Translations under genes and position numbers: made by a program
Notes under the pieces: generated by a model
What the model was told of the DNA's origin: nothing
Databases searched by the model: none
What the model saw: only the letters and a program-made list of their open reading frames with translations
In this document: positions 12,216 to 24,848 of the stretch, piece by piece
How positions within the stretch are numbered: position 1 is the stretch's first letter
Layout: the number at the start of each line of letters is the position of its first letter
Source: Phylloscopus collybita
Taxonomy: Eukaryota > Chordata > Aves > Passeriformes > Phylloscopidae
Length of the DNA stretch: 64,000 bases
Direction: 5' to 3'
NCBI GenBank assembly: GCA_027886175.1
Contig: JAJNNQ010000009.1
Coordinates: 13,675,501-13,739,500 of the forward strand

Positions 12216-14921
12216 CTTTTTTGCTCTGTATTTACAGCTACAACACATTAAAGAAGGCTAGAAATGCAATAAATAATTTATTCTTATTACTAGTAAGCAT
12301 TTTTAATAAAAATTATTTCCTGGTTAAGTGTTACCTATGTTTGCCACAGGGATATGCTACTGTTAAGAACAAAGTGGGAGACCAAAAGAATGAGGAGGGA
12401 TAGAGGTACACTCTAGGATGTGCTCCATGGAACCTCATTTTCCCTGACAGATGCACGTGCAGACCCTGTCTGTCTGCAGAACTGAAAGTAACTGATGCAA
12501 ATATCCAGCATAAATGTTTACGGCTAAATATTCAGCTCCAGAAGAAATATTAATGGAAACCTGTGTTAATGAGCAGATGTCTCCTCACCATTACTTTGCT
12601 TTGCCATGAAAGACAGAAGCATGTTTTTGGTTCTCTTCCTGAAGCACTTAATGGCTTAAAAAGATGATTTCATTTCTGGGATAAACATGGAACATGAAGC
12701 AGTAACAAGGGGGTTTTGCGCAGGAGGAGGAATTTCCAAGAACAACAAAAAGATGTGGAATACCTCTTATGAGGCCTGGAGATCATCCTAAACTCAGTGC
12801 ACTTTTTAGTGCAAAGCAGTCCTTGAATTTTTCTCTTCCAACACATAAGTGTGTAGATGAGTATGCAAGCACATACATGTGTGCACTCCCTGCTCTGCTG
12901 AATGCATACATATAATCCTTTCCTGGGAAAAAGAATAGGAACAGGGCAATGGTGGTTTTCTTTCCCTTCTTGCAATAGATGGACATGCTCATATGTGGAT
13001 GTACACACTCCACCTGTGCCTGCCACTGTACATGTCAGAAAGATTTCAGGAACACCATGTACCTTCTGCTAGAGATAGAAGGATACTTTCTAGGAGGACC
13101 CCAAACAATGTGAAGGCAGAATTATGGAACGTCTGGATACTTGTGGCCACTTCAGGATGCGGTCCAGCCATCTTTATGCCAGTGAAATGAACCCACCCCT
13201 TGCAGAGCACAGAGCAAGCTGTATGCCAGCCTGGCCTTGGGTTTGCAATTCCTCGGTGGCAGACACAGAAGTAATGGAAAATATAGTCTAATAGCACATC
13301 CAATTGCACCTGTGGGGCTGAGCCAAGTTTTATGTACTACTGCAATTGGAATTCCTGCCTATTTTAGAGCTTGCATTTTAGTCCACAGACTGTATGTTCA
13401 AGAATGCGTGTCTGCATATTTTTTTAGGGCTCCTCCTTACCACACCACACTTCCCTAAAGGAGCATCACATGGAGCCTTCAGAGCTAGCACACAGATCTT
13501 AGCCACAGGAGCTCTGAGCGGAGCATTTGCAGAAGCAGTTTGAGCGTGGAGAAGTTCTCGTAATTTCCTCATTCTCCTCCACGCTGCCCAAAATGCCAAC
13601 TTCACACACACTTTTTCAGTGCCCTTCCTACCTAGCCAGGCTTCCACATCTGCTTGTCCCAGCCTCCCTTCCTTAACAGTCTAAGCACTCCTTCTGGATC
13701 TTGATTTTGTGGGTTACCCCCACCAAATTCCCGCTCTGCACTTTTTTCCACTCTGTGTCCCTTCAACCAGCCAAACGTATTCTTTGTATTTTTCTCATTG
13801 ACTTCCAACTATTCCTTACTCAACCATCCTCCATTTTCTCCTTCATCTTCCCAATTGGTATTTCTCTCTTCTCTATCATATCAATGGCATGTGGTCCTGA
13901 TTTTTACCCTCCTTTTTTTTTCTCCACTCCTCTTCCTTTTTCTTTCCTCTACATTCAGGTCAAGTTCCTTCTTAAGGCCACCTGGATCCCAAACACATCT
14001 GCCAGCAGTGTAGAAGAAAGGGTTTCCTGCTCTTGCATGCACCACTGGCTGAGCCTTCCCTGTGGGTTTTGTAAATGGAAATTACAATGATTCCACATGG
14101 CAAAATATCCTGACCTGCAAAATATCTAGTTACTCTATGTAGTTGGCATGTGGATGCCCCACCGAGCTATGTTCCTGGGAAGGGAGACCTTGGAAAATTT
14201 AAGCCTGCACTGAATACCTGAGAATGGGTAGCTTTCTTTCCCCCAAAATATTTAGAAATCTTTTAAATTCAGCCAGATTTCCACAAAGAGGACAAAGGGA
14301 TAACACTACCACAAAGGTGAGCAACCCTACTCCAAAGCATACACATTTTTATTTGAAAAATAAACTTGCAATACTTCTGTAATACAGAAAAAATACCTTC
14401 ATCTATACAAATAACAACAGGCTTTTATGTCTCATTACCCAGAAAAGACCCTTTAATCGTGTGAAATGTGACATCCCACATTGCAAGAACCTGTATATAC
14501 TAGAAGGAAAAGTCACCTGCTCATCATTCAGGCATTAATTCCAGATCACTGGAATGCTTCTTGAAATTATCATTTTGTCCTGGGCAGCATTCCTCCCTAG
14601 CTGAAGGAGGATTTCTTATGAGACGTGCCACTTAATCTTTGCTTGATTTTGCTAGCAGTTGTCCAGATAGCAAAGCAAAGTTACAAAGATCAGCTGGATT
14701 TAGCAATAAGAAATAGCTATTTATATGAAAATATCTATAAGAAAGGCCTATCAGAAATGAATATTTTGCAGAAAATGAATGCTGTCATTCACTGGCATGA
14801 CGTAACTTTAGCTTATGTTGTAATGTGACAGCTTGGCTAAATGTGATTCCATGTAACTTTTCCATGCATCAGAGACCAAAAAACAATTTTAGAACTGAAG
14901 TAAGATAGATTTCTGACACCA

Positions 14922-14948
14922 CCCGCCCCCCCCTTCCCCCCCCCCCCC
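14922..14948 (-). repeat. C8 and C13 runs; G-quadruplex potential on minus strand
   Basis: The plus strand reads C3-G-C8-TT-C13. The minus strand, which is the LDB2 sense strand, therefore carries G13-AA-G8-C-G3, enough guanine runs to fold a G-quadruplex in DNA or in the pre-mRNA. Confidence 0.6.
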
Positions 14949-17900
14949 ACAAATATGAGTGGTCTAGAAATCAATTAATTCAATCTATGAACATAGGCAA
15001 GAAGCTTTATAGGTCAGTAACAGTTATATATAATTCCTCAAGTATCACACCTGGGAAATTCTAAAGAATAGAATGAAACCATCTGACATATTAATTGGCC
15101 CAAGGCCTGCCTCTCAAGGAGAGATGCACTGAGGTCACACTCCTGCTTTTTGGCCTGGGCATGCAACAATGATGATTAAGATGTCCCTCTCTCACCCTGT
15201 TCCTTTAGTTTATTTTCTCTTTTAGATGTGTTTGCCTGAGCATAAAACACTTCATTCTGTTAGGAATATGTTTAACTCTAGAATTATTTTTCCATCCCAA
15301 ACTGAGCCAAAAATTCCAATGATCTCCAGATGGGATTGTCCATAACTTGTGAAGTTCAAGGTTTTTCCAAGCCTCAGATGAGCTATGGGTAGAAAGCCAG
15401 CTGAAAAAATAGTTTACAGTATAATTTTGGTACCACCACACAGTGTGGTGGTGATGGTACTGTTGGATGGTTGGGGATTTTTTTCCCCAAGGAAGATTTG
15501 AGTAAAATAGAAAGTAAACATGTTTTTCTAGTTCACAGGAAACTGGTATTATTTGTGGGCTAGGAACAGCAGAAGAACATTTCCTCCCTTTGTGTGCCAA
15601 AGATAGGCTTTCAAAATCTCAATGCCCCCTCTACAGAATGAAGGGTCATGGCCTCTTTGCAGAAGCAGGGCTTGATAGCAAACCCCTCCTCGCTCACTGA
15701 ACTGCTCCTGTTGCATTTACAGTAGAGGCTCTCAGGATCAGGCATTTGGATTTAGCACATATACCATGTAAAATAACTGCCAAGTTGGTGTAGCAAAGAA
15801 ACAATGGAAGTGTTAATCAGTGAAATAAAAATATTGGGTTTTTTTGCAGCTTGAATCTTGTCAAGTTGTCTGTCTTTAATTAAAGCTAGGTTATAAAATA
15901 AGTAATAAAACAGAAACAAATAAACCCAAAAAATATAAAAGATAAAAAGCCTTTAAAAGTTTCACAGAATCAGCAACAGAATGAAAAAAAAAAAAAACAC
16001 CCTCTGCCTATAGCTCAGAGGAGCACTGGAAGCTCTGGTGCAGCCTGCAGCTGATTATCTCATCATCATAATGGGCTTGAGAAACTCTGCTGGTTGGGGC
16101 TGTGGGGTTTTTTTTGGCTCCCAATACAAAATGTTGAGCTGTCCCATAAAGCTCTAGGCAGACTATGAGAGTCTCTTGCTTGAGAGATTATCACAGTTGG
16201 ATCTCAGTAATTAAAAGGAGATGTAACTAACTCTCCTCAGCCAGATGCAAGGACTAGGGAAGCCAGGAGACAACAGCCCATTGATTGGAAATGAATCTTC
16301 ATGGGCACTGCAAAAGAGAGCATGAGCTTTCTGTTAATTGTTAGTTGACATCTGTGGGCATGGCTAACTAACATCTGCGTGGGCCAGAGCCTGGCATGTT
16401 CATTTACATATGTTTCTGTAACTGAAATAAACAAATCAATTCACACAGAGCCAAATTTCATGGAGTTACATAGTGATATCACTGCTGTTGCTCTGCCTAC
16501 ACTTCTATTTGCCCAAAATTGTCCCAGTGAAAGAGCACATCAGCTGTGTTCTCTTCCAGACACAGGCCATCTGGCTGGGGTGTAGAGGCAGGGTTCCATC
16601 TCTGAAGCTGGACAACAGCAGATCTCCAGTTTTCTGTACCGTGGCGTGCTCTCTGGAAGAGCTGCAAGGCAGGATGCTGATGGGACCGCTCCTCCACCTC
16701 TGTAAGACCTTATCTGCTGAGTGGATTCAAACCCAAACAACACCAATCTGTCAATTCCTAGGAAAAGCTACTCTCAGATTTGATAGTGTGGCACAGAAGG
16801 CAGTGAAAAGGCAGTCTAATAAGTCCAAATTCTGCCTCAGAGACATGTGTGCCATGTTGATTAAACCACCCACATGTATCCAAGGCAGAATCTGGCACAC
16901 ACAGACCTGTCCTTTTTTAAATCCCTTTCTAGTGTAAGATTGTGCTTCTATCATGTAGATTACTTTTAGAATTCTATCATGTAGAATACTTTAGAATAAA
17001 AATTAGATGTATGATTCATTTACACTTATGGAAATTTCTGGCTATCTATACTAAGAAATATTAAGAAAGAGTAAAAGTATGATATAAAACCTATACAATA
17101 GTAATAACGATAATACTATATGAGAGTACACTAGTGTATTTTACTAGTGTAAAATGCCATTTTAATAGTATTACATTAATAATATGCTACATTGTATTTG
17201 AACATTCAGAAAACATTTGCATAATCTACACATATTATAAATTTCAAACACTATGAAATTTGGAAGAGAATGGAGGTAGTACCTCCATACTGTAAAAGTA
17301 CACCTTTTGAGGAGTAAAATTAGCGTTTTGTATATTCTTCCCATGTACTTAAAATTACGTTTTTATTTTTAATCAGCTACACAGCACCTTCTGGATATTG
17401 TGGAAATCTAATGTTTCTAACCAATTTGCCTTTGTTCTCAATTTTGTGTCAGAATTACAAAGTGGGATGGGTAACATGGATTCAGTAGTTACTGAGTGAA
17501 TTGAATCCTTCTCACAACCAGAACCCAATGGTTTTGTTTAGATCCATGACACTTTAATGGTATCTGCAGTATCTTATTTATTTTATATCAACAACACTGC
17601 CTACAGTTAAAGGCTATCACCCAAAATATTAAAGCTTATAAAGTTGCAAATGTATAGGGTTTTTCTCTCCAATTCCTTCTAGCCTGTGTAATTCAATCAT
17701 TGTGTTAGGTCTGACTGTGCCTTTTCTTCAGTATTTTCCAACAACATTTTACCCTGGTGAGGATTTGTGTGTAAAATTTGATTCACTTGACAGTGTATTT
17801 CCTTGTCTCTAAAGAGTGTAACCAGCACTTCAATCCTCTAAAACACACTTGAGTCAAGTGCAAGTAACAGAAACTATGACAATGAGACCTCAGCTTTACC

Positions 17901-18229
17901 CCCTGCACCTTATGACCCTTATTCTCAACAGAAACATAATCTGCAACACAGTCTTAAATCCTTTGTCCCTCTGAAGAGAGAGAATATTTCCCTATAATTC
18001 ATTTTGTTAAAAACATTCAGAAAAGAACTATAAAATCCGCTATATGTCTCAGCACAAAGCTAAACTGCATGAGAGTAATTTTTAATTAAGGTTCAGCCAG
18101 CCTACAACAAAATCTCCTCCCATCCTTTTTCTTATTACAATGGCAGCTGACCACCAGTCTTTAAAGAATTGCTCACTACAAAATTAATTAATCAGATCAA
18201 AAGTATCTGAGCCTCAGGCTAAGAGAATC

Positions 18230-18990
18230 TAGACCAGGGAATGCAGAGAGCAAGCAGCAAGATCCCTTTCACAGGACAGCAGCTGGAATTGGAGAGCACC
18301 ACTGGAAATCATCCCACCCTCCACTCTGAGAAGGGGCATCTGCAGTGGCTTGTCTAGGGCTGTATCCAATTGGGTTTTGAGTATCTCCAATGATGAAGCC
18401 TTCACAACCTCTACGAGTAAGCTGTGCAAGTGTTTGACCTGCTTTGAAAGAAAACAGTTTTTCTTGTGTTTAAATGGAATTTTCTGTGTTTCACTTTGTG
18501 CTCACTGCCTCTTGCATTACACTGCAAAATACTGAAAAGTATGATTCTATCTTCCTAACTCTGTCCCCATTATATATTTACACACATTCTAAGCTTCTCC
18601 AGGCTGCAGAGTCTCAACTCTCTCAGCCTCTCCTCACACTACAAATCCTCCAAGCTCTTAATCATATTCACATCTTGTTTCTGGACTCACTCCAATATAT
18701 CCATGTCTTGCTTCTAAATGGCGAGTCCAAACTGACTATCCTATATGTCACCAGATGTGTCCAGATGTGTCTCACCAGTGCTAAGGGAAAGATGACCTCC
18801 ATCATCTCCCTCAAACTCTCCCTCATGCAGCCCAAGAGGCTGTTGATTTCTCTTCTGCAGTGGCACATCACTGGCTCACAGTCAACCTCAGCTCTCAGCT
18901 CCTTTCCTGCAGGTCTCAGAACCAGGTCTCAAGCTGAAGCACAAATAGCAGAGCACCAGCCCTGCACAGTTCCATACCAGCTTCAAGCTT
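18230..18990 (-). mobile_element. CR1 LINE fragment, old, 3' part
   Basis: The plus strand follows the reverse complement of the avian CR1 3' region: GGGTTTTGAGTATCTCCA near 18373, GTGCTCACTGCCTCTTGCAT near 18499, then CTTCTCCAGGCTGCAGAGTC and CTCTCAGCCTCTCCTCAC near 18593-18634, and CTCACCAGTGCTAAG near 18770. Element sense is therefore the minus strand. Several indels and many substitutions mean it is old and inactive, with no intact reverse transcriptase. The 195-codon plus-strand ORF over it is antisense to the element and not a gene. Both ends are approximate. Confidence 0.85.
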
Positions 18991-20759
18991 TAAGTTTTTT
19001 TTCTCTGTATCCATTGACAACACTAAGTACTTGGGGAGCCTGCTACTTGATTCTAAATTGAAAACTCAGAGCCCGTGCAATTTATTGTTTAAACAACTGA
19101 ATTAGATTTCTAGTAGTACAGAGGAGGCCAGACCCTTACGTGACATTAAAAAAGTCAGAATTTGTTACGGCAGGCAGATTTATCAGGAAGCATACAGTCT
19201 AAGCTGATTTTTTTTAGGCTGGAGGTGAGAAATGGGTGCGTTACCCATATTCTTGTTCCACAGACAAAAAGACATACCTTAGATGAGGAAGCTCCAGTTT
19301 TAACTCTGAAACTTCCATGTCTTATAAATCAAAACCACCACAATGAAAATTTAGAAAAGAGAGTATTTGTGTTTGCCTAAAAATTCTACTCTCTGCAAAT
19401 AGTTTGCTACTTGCAGTATACAGTCACTTAAACTTCTGTTTGTGCTAAGCATTCAGTTCAAAGAAAGAGTAGTTCAGTTAACTTTGTTCAGCAACTCCAA
19501 AGAAGAAAGTTTTAAAAGCAAACCAAAGAGGTTATTCACAGCTGTATGACAAAACACTGTCAAAACATAACAAACCACAACCAAACTCAAGCAGAAAATG
19601 ATAAAATGTAAGACCATAAGAATGATGGAAATTGTGCAGGACAAGCATTTTAGATGAACAAATGCAATCTGTACCAGCATAAAGGACCAACATAGAAGAG
19701 AAAATGATACCCAGAAAAGTTGTCTCAAGAAATAAAGGCAAAACAATAAAATTCAAATGACAGGATGCCAAAAGGAAGGGACAAAAACCAGGAAAACCAT
19801 CCAGTTGTATTAAATCAAGCACACCCCTGACCTCTGACTTCATCTGACCTAGCAGAATGCTAAACACAGCATAAGGAAAAAAAGAAAAAAAAGAATTACG
19901 TAAAAACATAAGGAAAATGATGCTAAGATAAAGTGATATTGGCCATACCCTCACATCCTGCCATAATCCTTTTAGGCAGGTACCCAAGCTGGTCTGAACC
20001 AGAACCTAGACAGAGACCTCGAAACCAAAGGTTGGTTGCTGCAGAAAAAAGGTGTCTTCCTTTCTGTGGAGTGTTCATGCTGGTGGTGTGTTCAGTGACC
20101 AACCCACATATTTCACAGCCATTGACTTGATTCATCTTTTATTGGTCTAAATCAAACAGTTCCATGAAAATCAGGCAATTCACTAGAACCACACGAATTA
20201 CCACTTGCTAAGAACTTGGTCATTATGCTCAGGATCTCCCTTCCCTTCCCCCTTCCTACCCCCAAATTGTATAAATATCCCAATTATTGCTATGAAAGCA
20301 CATAGGAAAATCTGTTGTGCTACATGTTCTGGACTGAAGTTGTTCTGGAGACAGATGTCTACAATTATAGTTTTATCATTTTCTCATCTCCAGTCTCTCC
20401 TCAGAGCCATGTAGAGATGGAAAGCTGAGGCGAGAAAAAAAAATCTTACATACATTCTAGAAATACTGTTAAACATGTGCAGCCTATATGAGGGAAGGCT
20501 GAACAACAAAGTACTAATCTGAAAAATGCATAGGTCACTTTCATCCTTAGAAACATTGGAAGAGAACCTGTGAGTGACTGAGACAGAGTACCATGTGTAG
20601 TGGATGATTTCTCCACTTCTAAAGCTCCTTATTTTCATCCAGGCAAAATCAGCAACATCAGACACCTTCAATTAGCTGTAACTCAGATAAATTCTATTTC
20701 TGGTTTCAGTCCAGTTTGTATCTGCCAGAATAGCACCTCATGTCATCACCACTATGCCT

Positions 20760-20830
20760 GATGAAAAGCCTGAGGACACCATTCATGATGAAAAGCCTGA
20801 GGACACCATTCATGATGTAAAGTCTGAGGA
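20760..20830 (+). repeat. 27-bp tandem repeat, about 2.6 copies
   Basis: Two identical 27-bp copies (20760-20786 and 20787-20813) are followed by a diverged partial third. The unit is a multiple of three and open in one frame, reading DEKPEDTIH repeated. That frame has an ATG at 20754 and closes at 20957. No homology or splice structure supports a gene. Confidence 0.9.
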
Positions 20831-23800
20831 GAAACACAGGCTGCTGGGACCTCAGAGAGCTCAGACAGAATTTACTTTTCTTCTTGGATGCTTTCTGCAG
20901 CTTTCCACAAGCTCCCTTCTACTGAGAGAGAGCAATACCAGTACTTATAGCAGCTAGTTTAACTAGTGGAAGCTATTCCTTCACTGTAGTTAGTACAGTG
21001 CAAGCATAGCCACAGATGTCTCTGTAAAGCACGTTGTAGGCAGACACCAACCTGCTCTGCTAACACTCTGAGTAACCCCAAAGCTACATGTCTGCATAGC
21101 TTGGAATCATGCCTGAGGAAGCAATTCCTGTAAAGAAGGAGCATATACTGGTTTGTGCTCTGAGACATGAAAATGGCCACACAGCATCTGGTCAGCTTGG
21201 CGTGTGTGGGGAAAATGGGCTCATATATCATTTGCCTCACAGGTGCAGCTGACCCCCTGAACACTGTAAGAATACTTTTCCTGGCAAGACTAAAACCCAC
21301 AGGCTGGCCATGTGAAGAAGACAGTCCTTTCCCCCAACACAGGACTTCGTGCTCAACCACTGTCAGTGCAGCATCACAGCATGGTCCACATTCAGGTGAA
21401 AATATCAGAGGTGAAATGGGTTGATATGTGCATCAAAGGGGAGATAACATAGTAGGGAGTAGTCTGGAGAACTGGTGGGAGGTGAGGGGTTACAGTGACA
21501 TGACAAAAGATATACATGGCATTCTCAAAATCCTCAAACTGCATTGAGCACATGTGGATTGATAACCAGCATGATTTTTCTGGTAATGTTATGCTGTAGA
21601 TGTATGAACAATATCTCACCAGTGGATAATATCAGCTGTCGGTTATATACATGTTTTATAACAACCAGAACACTCTTTTTCGAAAAGCTGTTGGTGGTTG
21701 GCTTTGATTTTTTTTTTCATCAGCAAAGCTTGCTTTCCCACTCTCTTTCTCTTTCAAGCTCATGGAAGCTAACTGCAGAGAAAGTAAAAATGGTATTGAA
21801 CACAGTGAACAAGATAATTAGAAAAATAGTCTACTATTTCAAAATGTTTTGTTGGTTTTAAAAGTGTGCCTTGTTTATTACCCTTAAAATGAAGGCAAGT
21901 GCCCTGTGCTCAGTTACACAAATCAGATGTCTGACAAAATCACATGAAATAATAAAGAAGCACTTTCAGAAAAGGGCAAGCAATGTAGCAGGTTTATAAG
22001 CTTCAGTCAGAACACACATTACACGTAGATTTTAATAAAATTTTATGCAAGTAATGCAAAATCCTCTTAACTCAAAAAAGGTAATGATAAGTACTACAAC
22101 AAATCTGTGCTGAAGTTGAAACTACCATTTCCTATGTTTTCTGTCCTTTTAGCTGCATGATACATTTTTTCACATTTCCCAGAGAGTCATTATATTATCT
22201 TCTTGGAACAGTTTTTCTGCAATGACTCGCTGTGATTTCTGGAACTACCATACGTAAGATACAGTTCCCATGACAGTCTTGAACTGCCACTCTTTGGACA
22301 ATTTCAGGCACTGTCTGACCATAAAACATAACAACCACCACACAGTTCATCGATGAAGCCAAATGCCCACCCAGAACAACATCATTGCTTAACAACAGAA
22401 AAACTAGAAACCTAAGGAAAAAATGGAAAAAAAAGGAGGTGTGGCACAATCCTTGCCCTGGTCCATCACACCTCCTTCTAAAAATAAACAGGTGGACAGC
22501 TACAGAAGTGATGGTTGCATACAGTTAGACATGGAAATCAGAGCTACTAACAGCCATTGACATCCAAGTACAGTGACACTGCAGGGAACTCCAGATGCCA
22601 CCCTAAAATCTCCTTATTTATGGAAAAATAGATGCAGATTTTATTACGTTAGGCTGAAAGTATATACCAATTTTCTCTTGGAATACGTTTTCCTGCAGAA
22701 CTTCAACAGAAAAAGTCAAGGTGGGAAGTTCTTTTCTAAGGGTTTAGCAACAACTTTTATCTATCAGCAGTGCAAGTTTCCCAATAAGAATCCCAAGACA
22801 TCCAAGAGAATGATCCTAGATAGACAATTTGATGTTCTGATATCCTAATATGTATATGGCCATGCAATTCAAAGCATTTCTTTCAAAAATTAAATGTAGT
22901 TTTTCAAAATCTACCAAATTTTAAAAACTTACAGAAATCACCTAATGTGGGAAAACTAATTTAATTTGGTATACTTCAAACTCATTATTTCAAACAGGAC
23001 TCTGCATAAAAAAATAAGATACTCCACCTTCCAGTGTGAACATACAAATATATTGCTGTATTCACATGTATTTGAAATATCTCCCTGATATTCAAATAAT
23101 TTGTACATATCTAACAACGAAGAATTAATTTTTTTTAATTTCAGCATTGCAAACTCAACTCAGGGTCTGGAAACAGATTTGTATGCCAGCTACTACCGTG
23201 AATAGAGAGCTGACTTATTTGTTTACAAATCCTAACACCATGTAAGAGAAAGCTTGGTAGGAACCAATTAATATTTTTATTATATGACAAATATAAAAGG
23301 TGCTGGAATACAATGCAGAAAACACCAGTCCAAAATTGTTCTGTTGTGAGAGTCCATTACACAGAAGTGTAATAGGAAAGAACAATCCTACAAAGTTGAT
23401 TTTTTCACCATGGAAAGATATCTTTGCCTAAAGTCAACCTTTCTTCACTGCATTAACAAACTAATATATTAATATTTTCAAATTACTCCGTCCCTGTTAA
23501 TAGTGATCTTATTTCAGACATTATTCACAAATATTGGCCTCTCATGAATCTCCACAACAGCAGAAATTTTGTTTGCATAATGATAAGAATGAAAGAAAAT
23601 AATTTTAATTTATTTAAGTTAGTCACCTAAGAGGTGAGGGCAGAGAAGCAGTGCTGTAGTGATGCAGGCCAGGTAGCTGCACTTTTTCCACTCCCCACAC
23701 TTCTGGATTATGCCAACAAAGCGTGCTGAAGACAACCTGAAAACATGGGCTCTACCCTGCAACTGCTTTCTAATACTAAGTGAAACTTGCTTTTTTTTTT

Positions 23801-23848
23801 TTTCATCAAAATTTTGGATTAATTCAAAACTAAAATGTCATTTTGCTA

Positions 23849-23849
<1 letters not shown>

Positions 23850-23883
<34 letters not shown>
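23850..23883 (+). repeat. Pure A tract, 34 nt
   Basis: An uninterrupted run of A, preceded about 50 bp upstream by a T13 run (23791-23803). The roughly 46 bp between them are AT-rich and unrecognizable as a retroelement. Confidence 0.95.
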
Positions 23884-23885
<2 letters not shown>

Positions 23886-24667
23886 GAAATGGAGGAAAAA
23901 ACGCCCACAGTAAAGCATAAAGCAATTTAGATAAATAGCAACTGTTCCCAGACCTCTGCACAAGCCTTGGACTGAACATGACATTTAAATTTTTTTTGGA
24001 TCAGCACTCTTGTATTTCATACAGTACTTCAACCACATCACTCCCATCCTCCTGTTCCTAGAATCCACATAACTACAAATATAAATTAAAAGGCTGTTCT
24101 TGCATATCTCACATCTGGTTACAGGTAGGAAGTGCTAAAAAACATATGAGGAAGTTTATTCTTTCAGGCTGTTGAGCCTGAAATTCTTGTTTCCTGCTTT
24201 TGCAAGAACCTCAGTGGCAAGTGGGGCTTGAAAAGGAATGGCTATTTTGCTTGCCACTGTGAGAGACTGAAATTACTTTGATGGGCTGAGCTATGGCTTT
24301 GAACTTAGAAATAACCCATTAAATATTTGAATGTATGCAAGATAACATAGAAAACAATTCACAGTAACCACTGTGATACTAAAACCTCTCCTTCCCAGGT
24401 TTTGCACCCAGCAGGTGCCCACACTGACTGCAGAATATACCACAATGCATGTCACATAGCTGCAGACAAGATTCAGGGGGTGGGTGGTTTGGTTTTGCCA
24501 CACCATACAGTTGAGCGTCGCCCTGCTCTTCTCTGTTTTTCTAAAGCTTTTCTAAAGTTCATTTCAGCTTTCTGATGTTTTACTTTTGAGATAAAGTTTC
24601 TCACGCTCTTTTCATGTAAATAATGATTGGTTTGCATTCCTTTCTGGAGGAAGAGAGAACTGATGGA

Positions 24668-24848
24668 CTGTTGGGTTGACCAGTGTGGTTGGAGAGGAAG
24701 ATTTTCTTCCTCCAATCCATGGTCACTGTTGGAATTCTGTCGAGGTCTGTAAATAAAATGCCCCCTTTGTTGCCTTGGGCATCTCCGTGTGTGTCGTTCA
24801 TTTGTGTTGTATTGCGACAGCCGAGTCTCTCCTGTCACTGCCCTGACA
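24668..24848 (+). mobile_element. Possible LTR remnant (R/U5-like signature)
   Basis: A poly-A signal AATAAA (24752-24757) is followed by GT-rich sequence with scattered CpG, TGCCTTGGGCATCTCCGTG, which resembles the R-U5 part of avian retroviral LTRs. Possible ends are TG at 24684 and CA at 24848, flanked by CCAG on both sides, but a 165-bp LTR would be unusually short and this could be chance. Confidence 0.3.

Larger units (their letters stand above)
10212..18229 (-). other. LDB2: Large LDB2 intron, segment with no gene seen
   Basis: AT-rich intronic sequence. It contains a GT/CA-rich patch with a perfect 8-bp inverted repeat (10685-10702), a possible ancient repeat remnant at 10371-10432, an octamer ATGCAAAT at 11691-11698, a homeodomain-motif-rich patch near 12000-12215, a pyrimidine-rich stretch at about 13700-13960, and the C-rich run at 14922-14948. 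ORFs of 60-154 codons here resemble no known protein. Confidence 0.7.

Noticed and set aside
16473..16937. 154-codon plus-strand ORF
   Set aside because: No homology recognized, other frames are also partly open, and nothing suggests a promoter or exon structure.
18474..19061. 195-codon plus-strand ORF
   Set aside because: It is antisense to a decayed CR1 element; the plus strand here is the reverse complement of CR1 sequence.
19474..19987. Minus-strand hydrophobic ORFs (90 and 151 codons) as a processed pseudogene
   Set aside because: No family resemblance, poly-A tail or target duplications could be identified.
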